64,000 nt of DNA. Source: Tetranychus cinnabarinus (Eukaryota > Arthropoda > Arachnida > Trombidiformes > Tetranychidae). The notes below the pieces were generated by a model. It made no database searches and was not told the DNA's origin. It saw only the letters and a list, made by a program, of their open reading frames with translations. Position 1 is the first letter of the stretch. Every line of letters starts with the position of its first letter. The DNA is taken from positions 14,694,001-14,758,000 of the forward strand of contig WHVY01000001.1 in assembly GCA_022266195.1 (NCBI GenBank), written 5' to 3'. Position numbers and translations under genes: made by a program. Positions 50,570 through 61,128 of the stretch are shown piece by piece.

Positions 50570-52213
50570 ATGGGTTTTAAATTACTTGTGACTGAATATG
50601 TCCGGGCCAATAATTACAACTTACTTCACACATTAGTATGTTTTGCCAGTTATGCTGGAATGGGAAGTGTTTATACCCTACTTGGATCATCTTTACTTGA
50701 TTACCAGATTTTAATAAATGAAAAATTCCAAACAATGGCTACTCTTGTCCAACTAAGAGCGATTGGAGATATTTTTGGATCGATCTTAGGTGAGTTGGAA
50801 TTATTTTATAAAAGCTTAATAATAAATTAACATGATTAATAAATTTTCAATTAAATTTTCATCATTTAGCTGGATTTATTGAAAAACATATCAGCTTAGT
50901 TCTGTTTCTTAGTTTATCAAACCTGGTTCTTGGTATTTCCATAATTGTATCTCCATGGTTTAACAGTTTCTGGCCATTATCGGTAGCTACAATATTTGGT
51001 GGATTATCTCTTGGTTCTCTCGAAATATGTTAGTATCAACTTAGACAACTCATCTAATATAATAATCATTTGTCTATCTAATTATATTTATCATTTAACT
51101 ATATTAATCGAATCCAAAAATTATTAGTTTGCCATGTTTACATCGCGCTGTTATGGAAAGCACAATGCACTAACTACCTTCAAGCTCTTCACCTGTTTTT
51201 TGATGTTGGTGCTTTGGTTGCTCCATTGATTACAAGACCTTTTTTACTTCCCGTTGATTTTGATGATTACAATAACCGACAAGGAATCAATTCAACTGAT
51301 AGCAAATCTTTCACCAAAGATGATGTTCTCATTCAATATCCTCATCTTATTCTGGGTCTATTCCTTACTCTTGTGGCCTTTATATTTTTTATTATTTTCA
51401 TCTATGGTAACGACCAAGTTGAAAATGATGATGATAATGACGAAGATAAAAAATCAACCATTAGTAGCAACAAACCAAATGACGGTGAAAGGTTCAAACA
51501 AATACTGGCCATAATTGTGACTGCGTTGATTGTTAATTTTGAATTTGGTGGACAAAATCTCGTCAGTAAGTAAAAATTGTTTATGTTGCTTATCCTCGTC
51601 ATTCTGATGCGGTAATACTTAATAAAAATCCCTTTCAAATATTATTCTCTTTTTTCTATTTTTTATCTATCAAGGTTCTCTTGGTCCAGCATTTGGAGTT
51701 AAATCTAATTTAAGATTAGACAAAAAAGAGGCTACCCTTTTGGTGACTATTTACTGGTCAATTTTAGGGTTGTACAAACTCGTGTTGATTCCGTTGACAA
51801 TATACTCTACTGATGTAACTTTGATCATATCCCATGTGATAATAGCAATTTGTGGAGCTTCAGTTATGGTTGCTGGAGCTGACAGCAATTTAACATTGAC
51901 TTTGATCTCATTTGGCCTTCTTAGCATTGGCTTCGCGCCTTGTTTTGCTTTATGTTTCGGTCTTATTCAGAAATTCTTTACAGTTTCAAGTAGAGTTACT
52001 TCACTGATCTTCTTATTTGGAATTTTGGGTGAATCTATTCACCCATGGGTTGTGTCTAGATTCATGGAATCATCTTCATCTTTTTATACTAATTACTTTG
52101 CAACAATGGTATTTATCGACTCATTTTTATGCATATTTCTTGTAATTCTCATGGTTAAATTTTACAAGAAAAGTTCTATAATTAGAGATGAATATCAAGA
52201 ATTCTCAAACTGA
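50570..52213 (+). CDS. MFS transporter, MFSD4 / Na-dependent glucose transporter 1-like
   Basis: Exons 50570-50789, 50870-51028, 51128-51565 and 51675-52213 join in frame (1356 bp, 451 residues). About 12 membrane helices are expected. N-half features match MFSD4A/B (NaGLT1): GSSLLDYQ, QLRAIGDIFGSILAGFIEK at the MFS motif-A position, and LQALHLFFDVGALVAPLI. The loop between the halves is acidic (NDDDNDEDKKS). C-half: SSLGPAFGVKSN, then GFAPCFALCFGLIQKFF and GILGESIHPWVVSRF. The motif-A glycine-aspartate-arginine pattern is weak (GFIEKH rather than GxxxDRxGR). Substrate is unknown; sugars are the family guess. A broken copy of the last exon follows at 52806. Confidence 0.85.
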
Positions 52214-52805
52214 AATAGCTTTCTTTTTGCATGGACTTCAAGACTCATGAAAATAAAATGTTTAAACCTCCTGGAGTATAAATCGAAGCTGCTTAGCTTT
52301 ATTTCATTTACTTATTAAAACACATCATAAGCGCTGTTTATGGACCTCTTGTGAGATAAAATGATATAAAGTCTCATTATGTTTTTATTAATACATTCAT
52401 CTCAATCCCTAAGGCAGAGGAAAGATTCAAACTGGGCCAGCATTCATCTCTTAATACCTTGAAAACAATCAGTTGTTAACAGATTTTAATATGAAGAAAT
52501 TATCTTATATCATGCAATGCCGGAGAATGAATGCGAAAGATGAACAAATGGAAAGAAGTTTTAAGTACTATCTGGTTGTTATATGTATCTAGTTGAACAG
52601 ATAGTGATTCTATCTGTTCAATTCTGCAAATCGTTTAATATTTCTGCAGACTGTACGACTACAGCACACTTGAACACGAGGCTTCAATTTGTCTAATACA
52701 CATCAGCAACAAAACTGAATATAATATTATTCGATGAAACAATACTAGTAACCATTAATGTGTTTTCAGAAATTTTCATTTTTTTCATTATTCCAATCTT
52801 TCAAG
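52214..52805. other. Spacer between transporter and its partial copy
   Basis: Transporter 3' untranslated region then unremarkable AT-rich sequence. If the downstream pseudogene once had earlier exons, they are no longer recognisable here. Confidence 0.45.
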
Positions 52806-53259
52806 GTGCTCTTGGTCCAGCTTTTGGCGTTAAATCTAATTTGAGATTGAACAAACAAGATGCTGCCCTTTTGGTCACTATTTACTGGTCAATTGCCAGT
52901 ATATACAGGCTGGTGTTGATTCCATTGACAATATAAATTACAGAAGCAACTTTAATCATATTCATGTAATAATAGTGATTTGTGGAGCTTCAGTTATGGT
53001 TGCTGGAGCTGACAGCAATTTAACATTGACTTTGATCTCATTTGGCCTTCTTAGCATTGGCTTCGCGCCTTGTTTTGCTTTATGTTTCGGTCTTATTCAG
53101 AAATTCTTTACAGTTTCAAGTAGAGTTACTTCACTGATCTTCTTCTTTGGAACTTTGGGTGAATCTATTCACCCATGGGTTGTGTCTAGATTAATGAAAA
53201 CATCTTCATCTTTTTATACCATTTACTTTGCAACAATAGCATTCACTAATTCATTTTAA
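52806..53259 (+). pseudogene. Broken copy of the transporter's last exon
   Basis: Starts after a preserved acceptor-like ATCTTTCAAG with GTGCTCTTGGTCCAGC, matching exon 4. An in-frame TAA replaces TAC at about 52936 (ACAATATAA), a one-base deletion follows near 52965, and the frame ends early at 53257-53259. Bases 52978-53144 are identical to 51848-52014 (167 bp, no mismatch), whereas both flanks differ at many positions. Confidence 0.92.
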
Positions 53260-53533
53260 CAATAAAGAGTAATTGCTTTTCAATAAAAGAGTGGCACTTT
53301 ATCTGAACGAATACTACGAATACCATTCACGAGATATTGATTTTCAAAATTAGAAAGAGAATAAAAGAAAAGAAAGATAAAATATTGTCGGTTAAGAGAT
53401 ACCAACTTTATCTATTGTCTCATTGCTAGTCGCTAGTGGATCTTTATGGTACTCTTTATGTTAACTTAAATCCTGTCCCTACTGTCTACTTTAATTTGCT
53501 TAAGAATGAGGTGAATTTGAATTTAAAAGTAGA

Positions 53534-53700
53534 ATGACGAGTCCTTTAATTATATTCAATATCCGTTATCCCGTGATCCTGGCCATCATTTTACTCTCCC
53601 TTCAATCTAACTCTTCATCATAATCACCGCCTTTTCCTCCTAACGATATTGGTAAAGAAAGATTAAAGGAACTTACCGCATTTTCTAGAATGAATTACAG
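53534..53700 (+). pseudogene. Cryptic signal-peptide-like exon, left copy
   Basis: ATG at 53534 opens MTSPLIIFNI then a hydrophobic stretch (VILAIILLSLQSNSSS), interrupted by TAA, then continues in a shifted frame (KERLKELTAFSRMNY) to a clean donor TACAG|GTAAGA at 53701. The right copy at 55068-55216 keeps the frame open but has ACG in place of ATG. Together they point to a former first exon of an unidentified secreted or membrane protein on the plus strand, duplicated along with NIT1. Confidence 0.45.
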
Positions 53701-53741
53701 GTAAGACGCAGTTAAAATTTTATTGAACATTTCTTATTAAT

Positions 53742-54870
53742 TTAGTTTTGTTTTGCTTTAGCAGTAATTATTTCACCATATATATCGGGTCGATCATTCA
53801 CATTAGGTAGCAAAATTCGGGCTTGACGTTGTACCTCAGGGTCAATTACAGCTACCGCTAAGCCTTCATTTTCGCCCACTTGAGCTATTATACAACCTCT
53901 AGGGTCGGCTACCATGGAACGCCCCCATGAAGCTTTTTTGGCATCTTGCCACTCAGTCAGACATGCACCGATGACATAACACTGATTCTCTATGGCACGA
54001 GCACGAACAACTGGCTCCCAAAGAGCTCCTCCATTGCTTACTGAGTATTCCGAAGGATATGTCAAGACATCGGCACCAGCTTTTGCCAGGGCTATTCCAA
54101 ACTCAGCAAACCTTATATCATAACAAATACCAAGACCAACTTTACCGATTGGAGTATCGACTGGTGGGACTAATTCATCAGCAGCAATACAAATAGCAGA
54201 TTCAATAACTCGAGCAATACCAGGAACATCTACATCGAAAGGATGAATTTTGCGATAAACTGAAACGATATCTCCTTCGTTATTGATCATGAGGTGAGTA
54301 TTGAATTTCCTTCCGTCATCTGGAAAAAGATTGAAAAGTAAATTATAAACACCAAACACAGATGAAGCATAGTATTAGTTAGTGCGTGTATAAATGGACC
54401 CATAATGTCTGCAACAGAATAACATATGAAGTAGAGCTTTGTTCATACAGAATTTGTAGAATTATTTTTAGTGCTTTTCCCTAGGAATATGCATGAAGAT
54501 TAGATCAATGAATGGAGAGTATTAATGAACAGAAATAAGATTATCTAATAAACAAGTCTTAAACATTTGTCGCCGTTGAAACAAATCTTACCAATGTGTT
54601 TTGGTTTCTCATGAAAGCCACCAAGTGACAGCCAAATATTAAAGATCTAGCTAAATCTCGATATCTATTAATCATAGGAACATCAATCGGTTCCAACGAA
54701 GCAGTGACTTGCTTCTTACTGATAACAACCGCATCGAAATTTTCGGGTAAAAACGCCATTGAACATCTATATGAAGCAGCTTGGCGGATTAACCTTTCAC
54801 TTGCACAATGGTTTGCCTCTCTGTCAGAAGTGCTATTAAGCTGAAGAACGGCAATCAATGGTTTAGCATC
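53742..54870 (-). pseudogene. NIT1-type amidase, frameshifted left copy
   Basis: Second exon 54319-53742 is intact and well conserved (YRKIHPF with the catalytic Lys, GICYDIRF with the catalytic Cys). First exon, about 54861-54592, has lost one T in a run near 54635 (TTTAATATTTGG where the other copy has TTTAAATATTTGG), which shifts the frame after LARSL before the splice donor. Its upstream part has no in-frame ATG for the mitochondrial leader, and an in-frame TGA lies just before. Intron 54320-54591 keeps GT-AG. So the gene is probably dead, although loss is recent and the second exon still looks constrained. Confidence 0.8.
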
Positions 54871-55067
54871 AAATGACGTTCAAAATCGAAATTCATCTTT
54901 CGAGCCCACTGGCCGTAAGATTTGACAATTTTAACGTTAATCATAGCTTTTCAACACAATTTAACATATAATTGACATTAAAATGAATCTGACGAATGAG
55001 TTATAGCTGACCTCCTCTTTGTATAATCTACTAATTTTAATCAAAAGAGAATTTGGATTTGAAGAGA
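54871..55067. other. Spacer between duplicated NIT1 units
   Basis: Upstream flank of the left NIT1 copy and start of the right unit; no coding frame. Confidence 0.4.
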
Positions 55068-55216
55068 ACGACGAATCCTTTAATTATATTCAGTATCCTT
55101 TGTCCCGCGAGCCTGGCCATCATTTTACTCTCCCTGCAATCCAACTCTTCATCTGTCCCACCTTACAATATTAGTGAAGAAAGATTGAAGGATACATTTT
55201 CTAGAATGAATTACAG
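55068..55216 (+). pseudogene. Cryptic signal-peptide-like exon, right copy
   Basis: Open frame from ACG (homologous to ATG in the left copy): TTNPLIIFSILCPASLAIIL continuing LLSLQSNSSSVPPYNISEER and ending at donor TACAG|GTGAGA at 55217. No stop inside. The frame is also open upstream to a TAA about 30 bases earlier, and a start codon is missing. Right member of the duplicated pair. Confidence 0.45.
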
Positions 55217-55262
55217 GTGAGACGCTGTTTAAAACCATTTTTATTGAAACTTTCTTATTAAT

Positions 55263-57063
55263 TTAGTTTTGCTTTAATTTAGGAGTAATTACTTCACCAT
55301 ATACATCAGGTCGTCGATCATTCAAATTAGGTAACAAAATTCGGGCTTGAGCTTGTACCGCAGGGTCAATTACAGCTACAGCTAAGCCTACATCTTCACC
55401 CACTTGAGCTATTATACTACCTCTGGGGTCGACTACCATGGAATGGCCCCATGAACTTCGTTTACTATTATGATACCCAGTCTGACAGGCACCTACAACA
55501 AAACATTGATTTTCCAAGGCACGACAACGAAGAACTGGTTCCCAGATAGCTGATCCGTTGATTAATGAATATGCCGAAGGATATGTCAAGACATCGGCAC
55601 CAGCTTTTGCCAAGGCTATTCCAAACTCAGCAAACCTTATATCATAACAAATACCAAGACCAACTTTACCGATTGGAGTTTCGACTGGTGGTACTATTTC
55701 ATCAGCAGCAATACAAATAGCAGATTCAATAACTCGAGCATTACCAGGAGCATTTACATTGAAAGGATGAATTTTACGATAAACTGAGACGATATCTCCT
55801 TCGTTATTGATCATGAGGTGAGTATTGTATTTTCGTCCGTCATCTGAAAAAAGATTGAAAAGTCAATTATAAAAACCAAACACAGATAAAATATAGCATT
55901 AGTTAGTGTGTGCATAAATGAACCCATAATATTCGTAAGTAAATAACGAAGTTGAGCGTTGTTCTGGGATCGCCTGAGTGTGAGTCTGGCATATCAATAT
56001 CTAAAATATAGCTGAATTATAATACTATCATTTCATCTTGCATTTTTTTCTTTCGTTGGGTTGTGTTTTTACACAAGAAGATGCACCGCAGCAAAGTCTA
56101 CTGATTTTAAATAAAGAGTGTTGTGTATCATTGCTGGCAAATATCTTTTAAGAGTGGAGATCAAACAACATGATAAAGATGGAAATGTCTAATGAAAATC
56201 TTGACCTTTACCATTGGTTTGACATGTTGAGTTGTTTGATGTTCATTCGAATAAGATGTAAATCGCAACATCTTTTAGGAAAATTCAAACGGTTGCATGC
56301 TCTTATCAAATTCAGATTGATAAAATTGACAAAAAATTATGCAACGATATGAAATCTGTTTCATTGTAAAAATAAGACTACATAGAAACTGGCAAACTCT
56401 CCTTTTTACCGGATTTAATCAAAATTAGATTGATTTTGTTATCAAGGAATATTTTATCGATAAAAGTTTAACCTTGTACAACTTTCAACATTGTTTCAAT
56501 TTATTGTTCAATAAGATTACCTTTTGCATCAAGCAAAATAGACTGCAATTTTTGTAAAAATTATTTTTAGCTCTTTTCCCTGAGAATATGCATGTAGATT
56601 AAATCACTAGATGAAGAGTATTGATAAAACAGAACTAAGGTTATCTGATAAGCCAGGAATATTTGTCACCACTAAATCAATTCTTACCATTGTCTTTTGG
56701 TTTCTCATGAAAGCCACCGAGTGAAAGCCAAATATTTAAAGATCTAGCTAAATCTCGATACCTATTAATCATAGGTCCATCAATTGGTTCCAATGAAGCA
56801 GTGACATCCTCTTTGGTGAAATTCATCGCATCGAAATTTTCGGGTAAAAACGCCATTGAACAGCCATATGAAGCGGCTTCTCGGATCAACCTTTCACTTA
56901 CATGATGGTTTGCCTCTCTGTCAGAATTGCTATTAAGCTGAAGAACAGCAATTAATTGTTTAGCATCAGGCGATGTCTTTTCACTAAGAAGTCTAATTGA
57001 TTGAATTGAAGATGAACTACATTTCGAAGAAATCAATGAACTTATCAATTTACGGGCAAACAT
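55263..57063 (-). CDS. NIT1: NIT1-type deaminated-glutathione amidase (nitrilase superfamily)
   Basis: NIT1 hydrolyses deaminated glutathione, a repair reaction in cytosol and mitochondria. Minus-strand exons 57063-56688 and 55843-55263 join in frame (957 bp, 318 residues). The first 30 residues (MFARKLISSLISSKCSSSSI...) look like a mitochondrial presequence; an earlier in-frame ATG at 57114 would add 17 mostly hydrophobic residues. The nitrilase triad is present: Glu75 (FLPENFD), Lys149 (YRKIHPF) and Cys191 (GICYDIRF). LSLGGFHEKP matches NIT1 rather than NIT2, and ASYGHSMVVDP is replaced by SSWGHSMVVDP. Its intron is 844 bp against 272 in the left copy because of an extra segment at about 55965-56535. 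This is the intact member of a tandem pair. Confidence 0.9.
55965..56535. other. Extra segment in the intron of the right NIT1 copy
   Basis: The flanks align with the left copy's intron (GAAGTTGAGC versus GAAGTAGAGC on one side, AATTATTTTTAG on the other), but about 570 bp have no counterpart there. No terminal inverted repeats or target duplication were seen, so insertion here and deletion there are equally possible. Confidence 0.5.
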
Positions 57064-57114
57064 TTTGATTAAATTTAAAAACAAGAAGGACAGAAGACTG
57101 AACAATAATTTCAA

Positions 57115-57984
57115 TTATTGTTGACTATGTTTTGAAACATTAAACATTGTGATTCACATAAAATTAGAAGAGCATTTATAAGCGACTTTCACGTAACAAT
57201 TATCACATAACCTGATAACGACTATTAAACGACAAAAACAATAATTGCGTAAAATTTAACATAACGAAATATTTGATAAAAATGTGTGTCGAAATTTATA
57301 ATCTAATAAAAAAACACTCCTATGGTTGGATGGTTGGCAACAATTTATACGCGTGTACAATGGTTAATCACTTTATCGACTAGCTATTAAGTCGTCAATG
57401 AAAGCATCAAAATTTTGATTTAGTGTTTTCCTCTAACTGCTACCTACACAATTCACTACATCAAACAATCGCATCATCTTTGTTTTCAATAGTAGACAAT
57501 ATTTTCGATAATTTGAAACCCTAAACAACGGGATTCACATGAATAAGAAGAGCATAATATGCGACCAATAAACGTTTAAAGGGAATTTATTGTAACAATT
57601 ATTCACGATTACAGGAGCTGATAATGTTCAGATTAATTCCCAAAAGTAATCTTTTTTGAAAATGTAACATTGAAGCATAATAATTGATACCAAAGTCTGT
57701 AGACATTTGATACTTGAATAAAGGGTTGAACAATATTAACCAATCTATTGAAAGTTGGCAACAATATTTATGCGCAATATTGATAGTTAATCATTGTATC
57801 GACAAATTAAGAGATTTAAACACGAAGTCGAAACCTGGAACAAGTTTGAGGGAACTTGTTGAACTAGAATTGGATTGGAAGCTGGTCTAATATATTGAGA
57901 GATCTACAAGTGATCAGTGTAAGCACTACACCTTATGGTCATCAGATGAACAAGTTACGAGCGAAAAATTGACAATGATGATAA
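57115..57984. other. NIT1 upstream region with an internal tandem duplication
   Basis: Segments about 57120-57405 and 57495-57830 are diverged direct copies (shared: GATTCACAT, AAGAAGAGCAT-like, GGCAACAAT-TTAT-CGCG, GTTAATCA-T-TATCGAC). It looks as if the NIT1 promoter region was duplicated once more without its gene. Confidence 0.65.
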
Positions 57985-58700
57985 TGCTGTTATGAATCGT
58001 CATGAAAACAACATGATCGTAATCCTTCAGATGTTGAGCATAGAGCCAATCTGTGGACACTAAAGGAGCTTGGTTGTACCCATATTTTGGTAACAAATGC
58101 TTGTGGATCCACGCGAGAGGAATTCAAGCCAGACATGATTGCGATTATTGGACACATATATTGACAGGTATTGACAACTACATTTTCCCAACTTTTAATG
58201 GTAACTTTAAAATAGTTACTCAATTTTTTTCTTTATTCCTCCGATAGAACCAAATCGAGACCTTCAACCTTTATAAAGTCATTCAGATACCTCAAGCTCA
58301 TCCTTTTAATAAGGCAGTGCTAATGATGATTGAAGAAGCTTGTAGAACAGTTGAAGCCGAATATCGATCTGGAGCTTGTATTGTTGCTTGTGAAGGTCCC
58401 AGTTACCATAGTCTGACAGAATCTAACCTTTTCAAATCATGATGAGGAGACATTATTGGTATAACTACCGTTCTTGAGTGCCAATTAGCTCCCTAATTAG
58501 AACCATTCTATAAATCAATTGGATTAGTTACTGATTATGATTGTTGGCATGAAGATGAAGCTGAATAAGTTACAGTCGAATTGGTGAAGTGAAAGAAAAG
58601 TATTTAGTGAAACCATCAAACGAATTGGAAAATATGATTTCTCTGAAAAAATTGCTGCTAAAACCAAAGAGGTGCAACAAGCCATCATGTTCAAATGAAG
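57985..58700 (+). pseudogene. MTAP-like (methylthioadenosine phosphorylase) pseudogene
   Basis: MTAP cleaves methylthioadenosine in methionine salvage. Recognisable pieces in order: NRH, ANLWTLKELGCTHILVTNAC, GSTREEFKPDMIAIIG, DRTKSRPS, IPQAHPF, VACEGPSYHSLTES, then VTDYDCWHEDEAE. They are split over different frames with several stops (for example TGA after the HIY segment, TGA after FKS, TAA in LAP*LEP and after DEAE). GT and AG borders near 58168 and 58248 match an intron between IDR and T, so this is a duplicated, not processed, copy. The active parent is not in the window. Confidence 0.82.
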
Positions 58701-61128
58701 GATATAATTATACTAATCTTTTTCGTCTAAAGATTCGGGATCAAACCATTAACGATCTTTTCAGTATTTAGTGGTATTATTATGTTCATCATTTATACGA
58801 AACTCCAGTTAGATACGCTAAGTATGGAGAAATCATGGTTAAAACGATTAAATTGGATTAATATTAATAATAATATGTATCAATATATCACCTATTAATT
58901 ATGCAAGGTTGATAAAACAGACTGATTGATTTCTGATTAATCTTGTTCATGAAAAACTATCAATATTGACTATTAATAGTTATTCTTCTACACAGGTATC
59001 AGCTTTAATTGTGTTTAAATTACAACTAATGAGCTGCTTGTTTCATTTTGTATCCACCGAAAGTTACGATTTAAGCTGATTGATTAATGTTTCATTTCAG
59101 ATTACAGAAAAGTTAGAGGATTGATCTTCCTGATAACTTGATCAAGGAATTTACTCTGAATTGTATTTCGAAAGGAGTTCCATTGAGTATAAATGTTAGT
59201 CAAGAAACAGCAAATAGCATAAGAAGAGCTTAGAGGTTGAAATTTATGGTTAAAAAGATTCAAAGAGAGGATAAACTTGAAATTAATATCGCGGTGAAAG
59301 AGAATCAAATGATTTAAATCGCTAAACAATGGAGAGAAGAAATGATTCCACAGATTATGTTGAATGGGCAAAGTAAATTCATTTACGATTTTGACGAAGC
59401 AGCTCATGGTGACAAGTCCCGGTTAAAACTTATTTTATCAACTCTTTAATTGAAATAACAAATGAGCTAAACTCAACTTATTTGCTCGTTTTTTAGCACT
59501 TTTAGTGTAGATAAGCTATTTCACAGGAGTGAAATTATCTGGTACTTTTAGGCTCCATCTATTGATCCAATTAATAGACGTAAATTGCATCTTCTGAATA
59601 ATTTTCTGCTGGAATTAAAACAGAATTACTTGATCAAAGCAAAAGCTAGTTTGGTTTATTATTAGCTAATTTTTACACTCATGTCCGATATCAAATGTTG
59701 TGTTGTAAAAGGAATTAGAGACAGCCAAGAATCTCTATGAATAGAATGCTACAAATATCGTCAGATAGTTATTATTGCCTAGGTATTATAAAGAGTGTTT
59801 GGTAATTATGTTTATGATAGGAAAATTAGAAATTTGTGATGTAATTGATATAAAGATAATTTCCTTAAATTAAGATGATACGATCTTTTCATGATTTGTT
59901 ACTTGACGACACATAAGCCTAAAGTTTATTTTCACTTGAATGAATAGTAAGAATTATCTTTTAATTCAATATACTCGATGATTTTCAACAACTATTCACC
60001 TTCATCAAAAATATTGGCGCTTTTTGTTTTTAATCCCACATTTGACAAGTTTTTCAATGAAAAGAGTCTGGAAAACTCAGATATTGTTTTGATAGAATCA
60101 ATTTCTCAATTTAAAATAACCGCGTTTTTTATTTGATCTAAAATTCAATAAGAAATTGAAATTTTCAGTTTTTTATAATTATTTACCGAAATTTGGTTCT
60201 AATCTGTTCCAAATTATCTTTATTGGTGAATAAATAATATTCATATCGATTGATGACAGTTTAAATTCAACTTAATGAACCTCTCTACCTGTATCGGTTC
60301 AAGGAGCAGAGATTATATTACTTGCTGTATCGAGTACTTTGCTCATCTCCTTAAACACAAGAGTAATCAGTCATCAAAGACTTTTTATCAATTAATCATG
60401 TTAAGACTCATGGAAACACACTTAAGATGTGGTGTTTAATAGTTAGTTTGGTTGGCATAACGGTGATTAAACGTTAGAAAACTCAAATAAGTTGGAAATA
60501 CCGGATGAAGGTAGCGCCAGTTTTCTGTTCTCTACTCATCTCTCTTTATCTTTGGTTAGTTTGATATTTTTTCAATAAAAACATTGCTATTTTATTTGTA
60601 TTTAATTAATATAACTGACGAAGACGTTCGATGAGGACATGATTGACGATGTGCAAAACTAAGAATCTTGGGCCAATCTGCATTCAATTAAATCTAACCA
60701 TAATTGCAAGTAAACGATCCATGGTTACTTTCCCTCTAACCAAATAACCGGTTACCAGTAGCCACCACATCTCTCAAACACAATGTTGATGGATTAGATA
60801 ATTCTTTAGATTTAGACATCAAGTTTGAAAGTTTCAAAGTTTCAATCAGTTTTATCACTACCTGTAACTTTATCCTCCAGAATATTACTTGTTTTGCACT
60901 TCTAAAGTTTGAATAAATATATTTTTTTGTTATCGGTGGTTTATGCAACGTTTATGTGACATGCTGTTGTGTGGAATTAATCTACTTGATCTACTTAGTG
61001 GTGCTTGGTGAAATATTAATTATTGTAAATTTAAAACTGGTTTCTCCGGTGTTGACTTCCTGATATTTTTTATTTGTTTATTGATTTGTTTTCTTTTGAG
61101 TATTGCATTTCACTCATCTATTCAAGTT
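58701..61128. other. Gene-poor stretch upstream of HMBS with one coding-like relic
   Basis: AT-rich. At about 59100-59450 a plus-strand stretch following an acceptor-like TTTCATTTCAG reads about 115 codons with only three or four stops (DLPDNLIKEFTLNCISKGVP, then IAKQWREEMIPQIMLNGQSK), suggesting a decayed exon of an unidentified gene. No TATA box or promoter element for HMBS was convincing. Confidence 0.4.
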
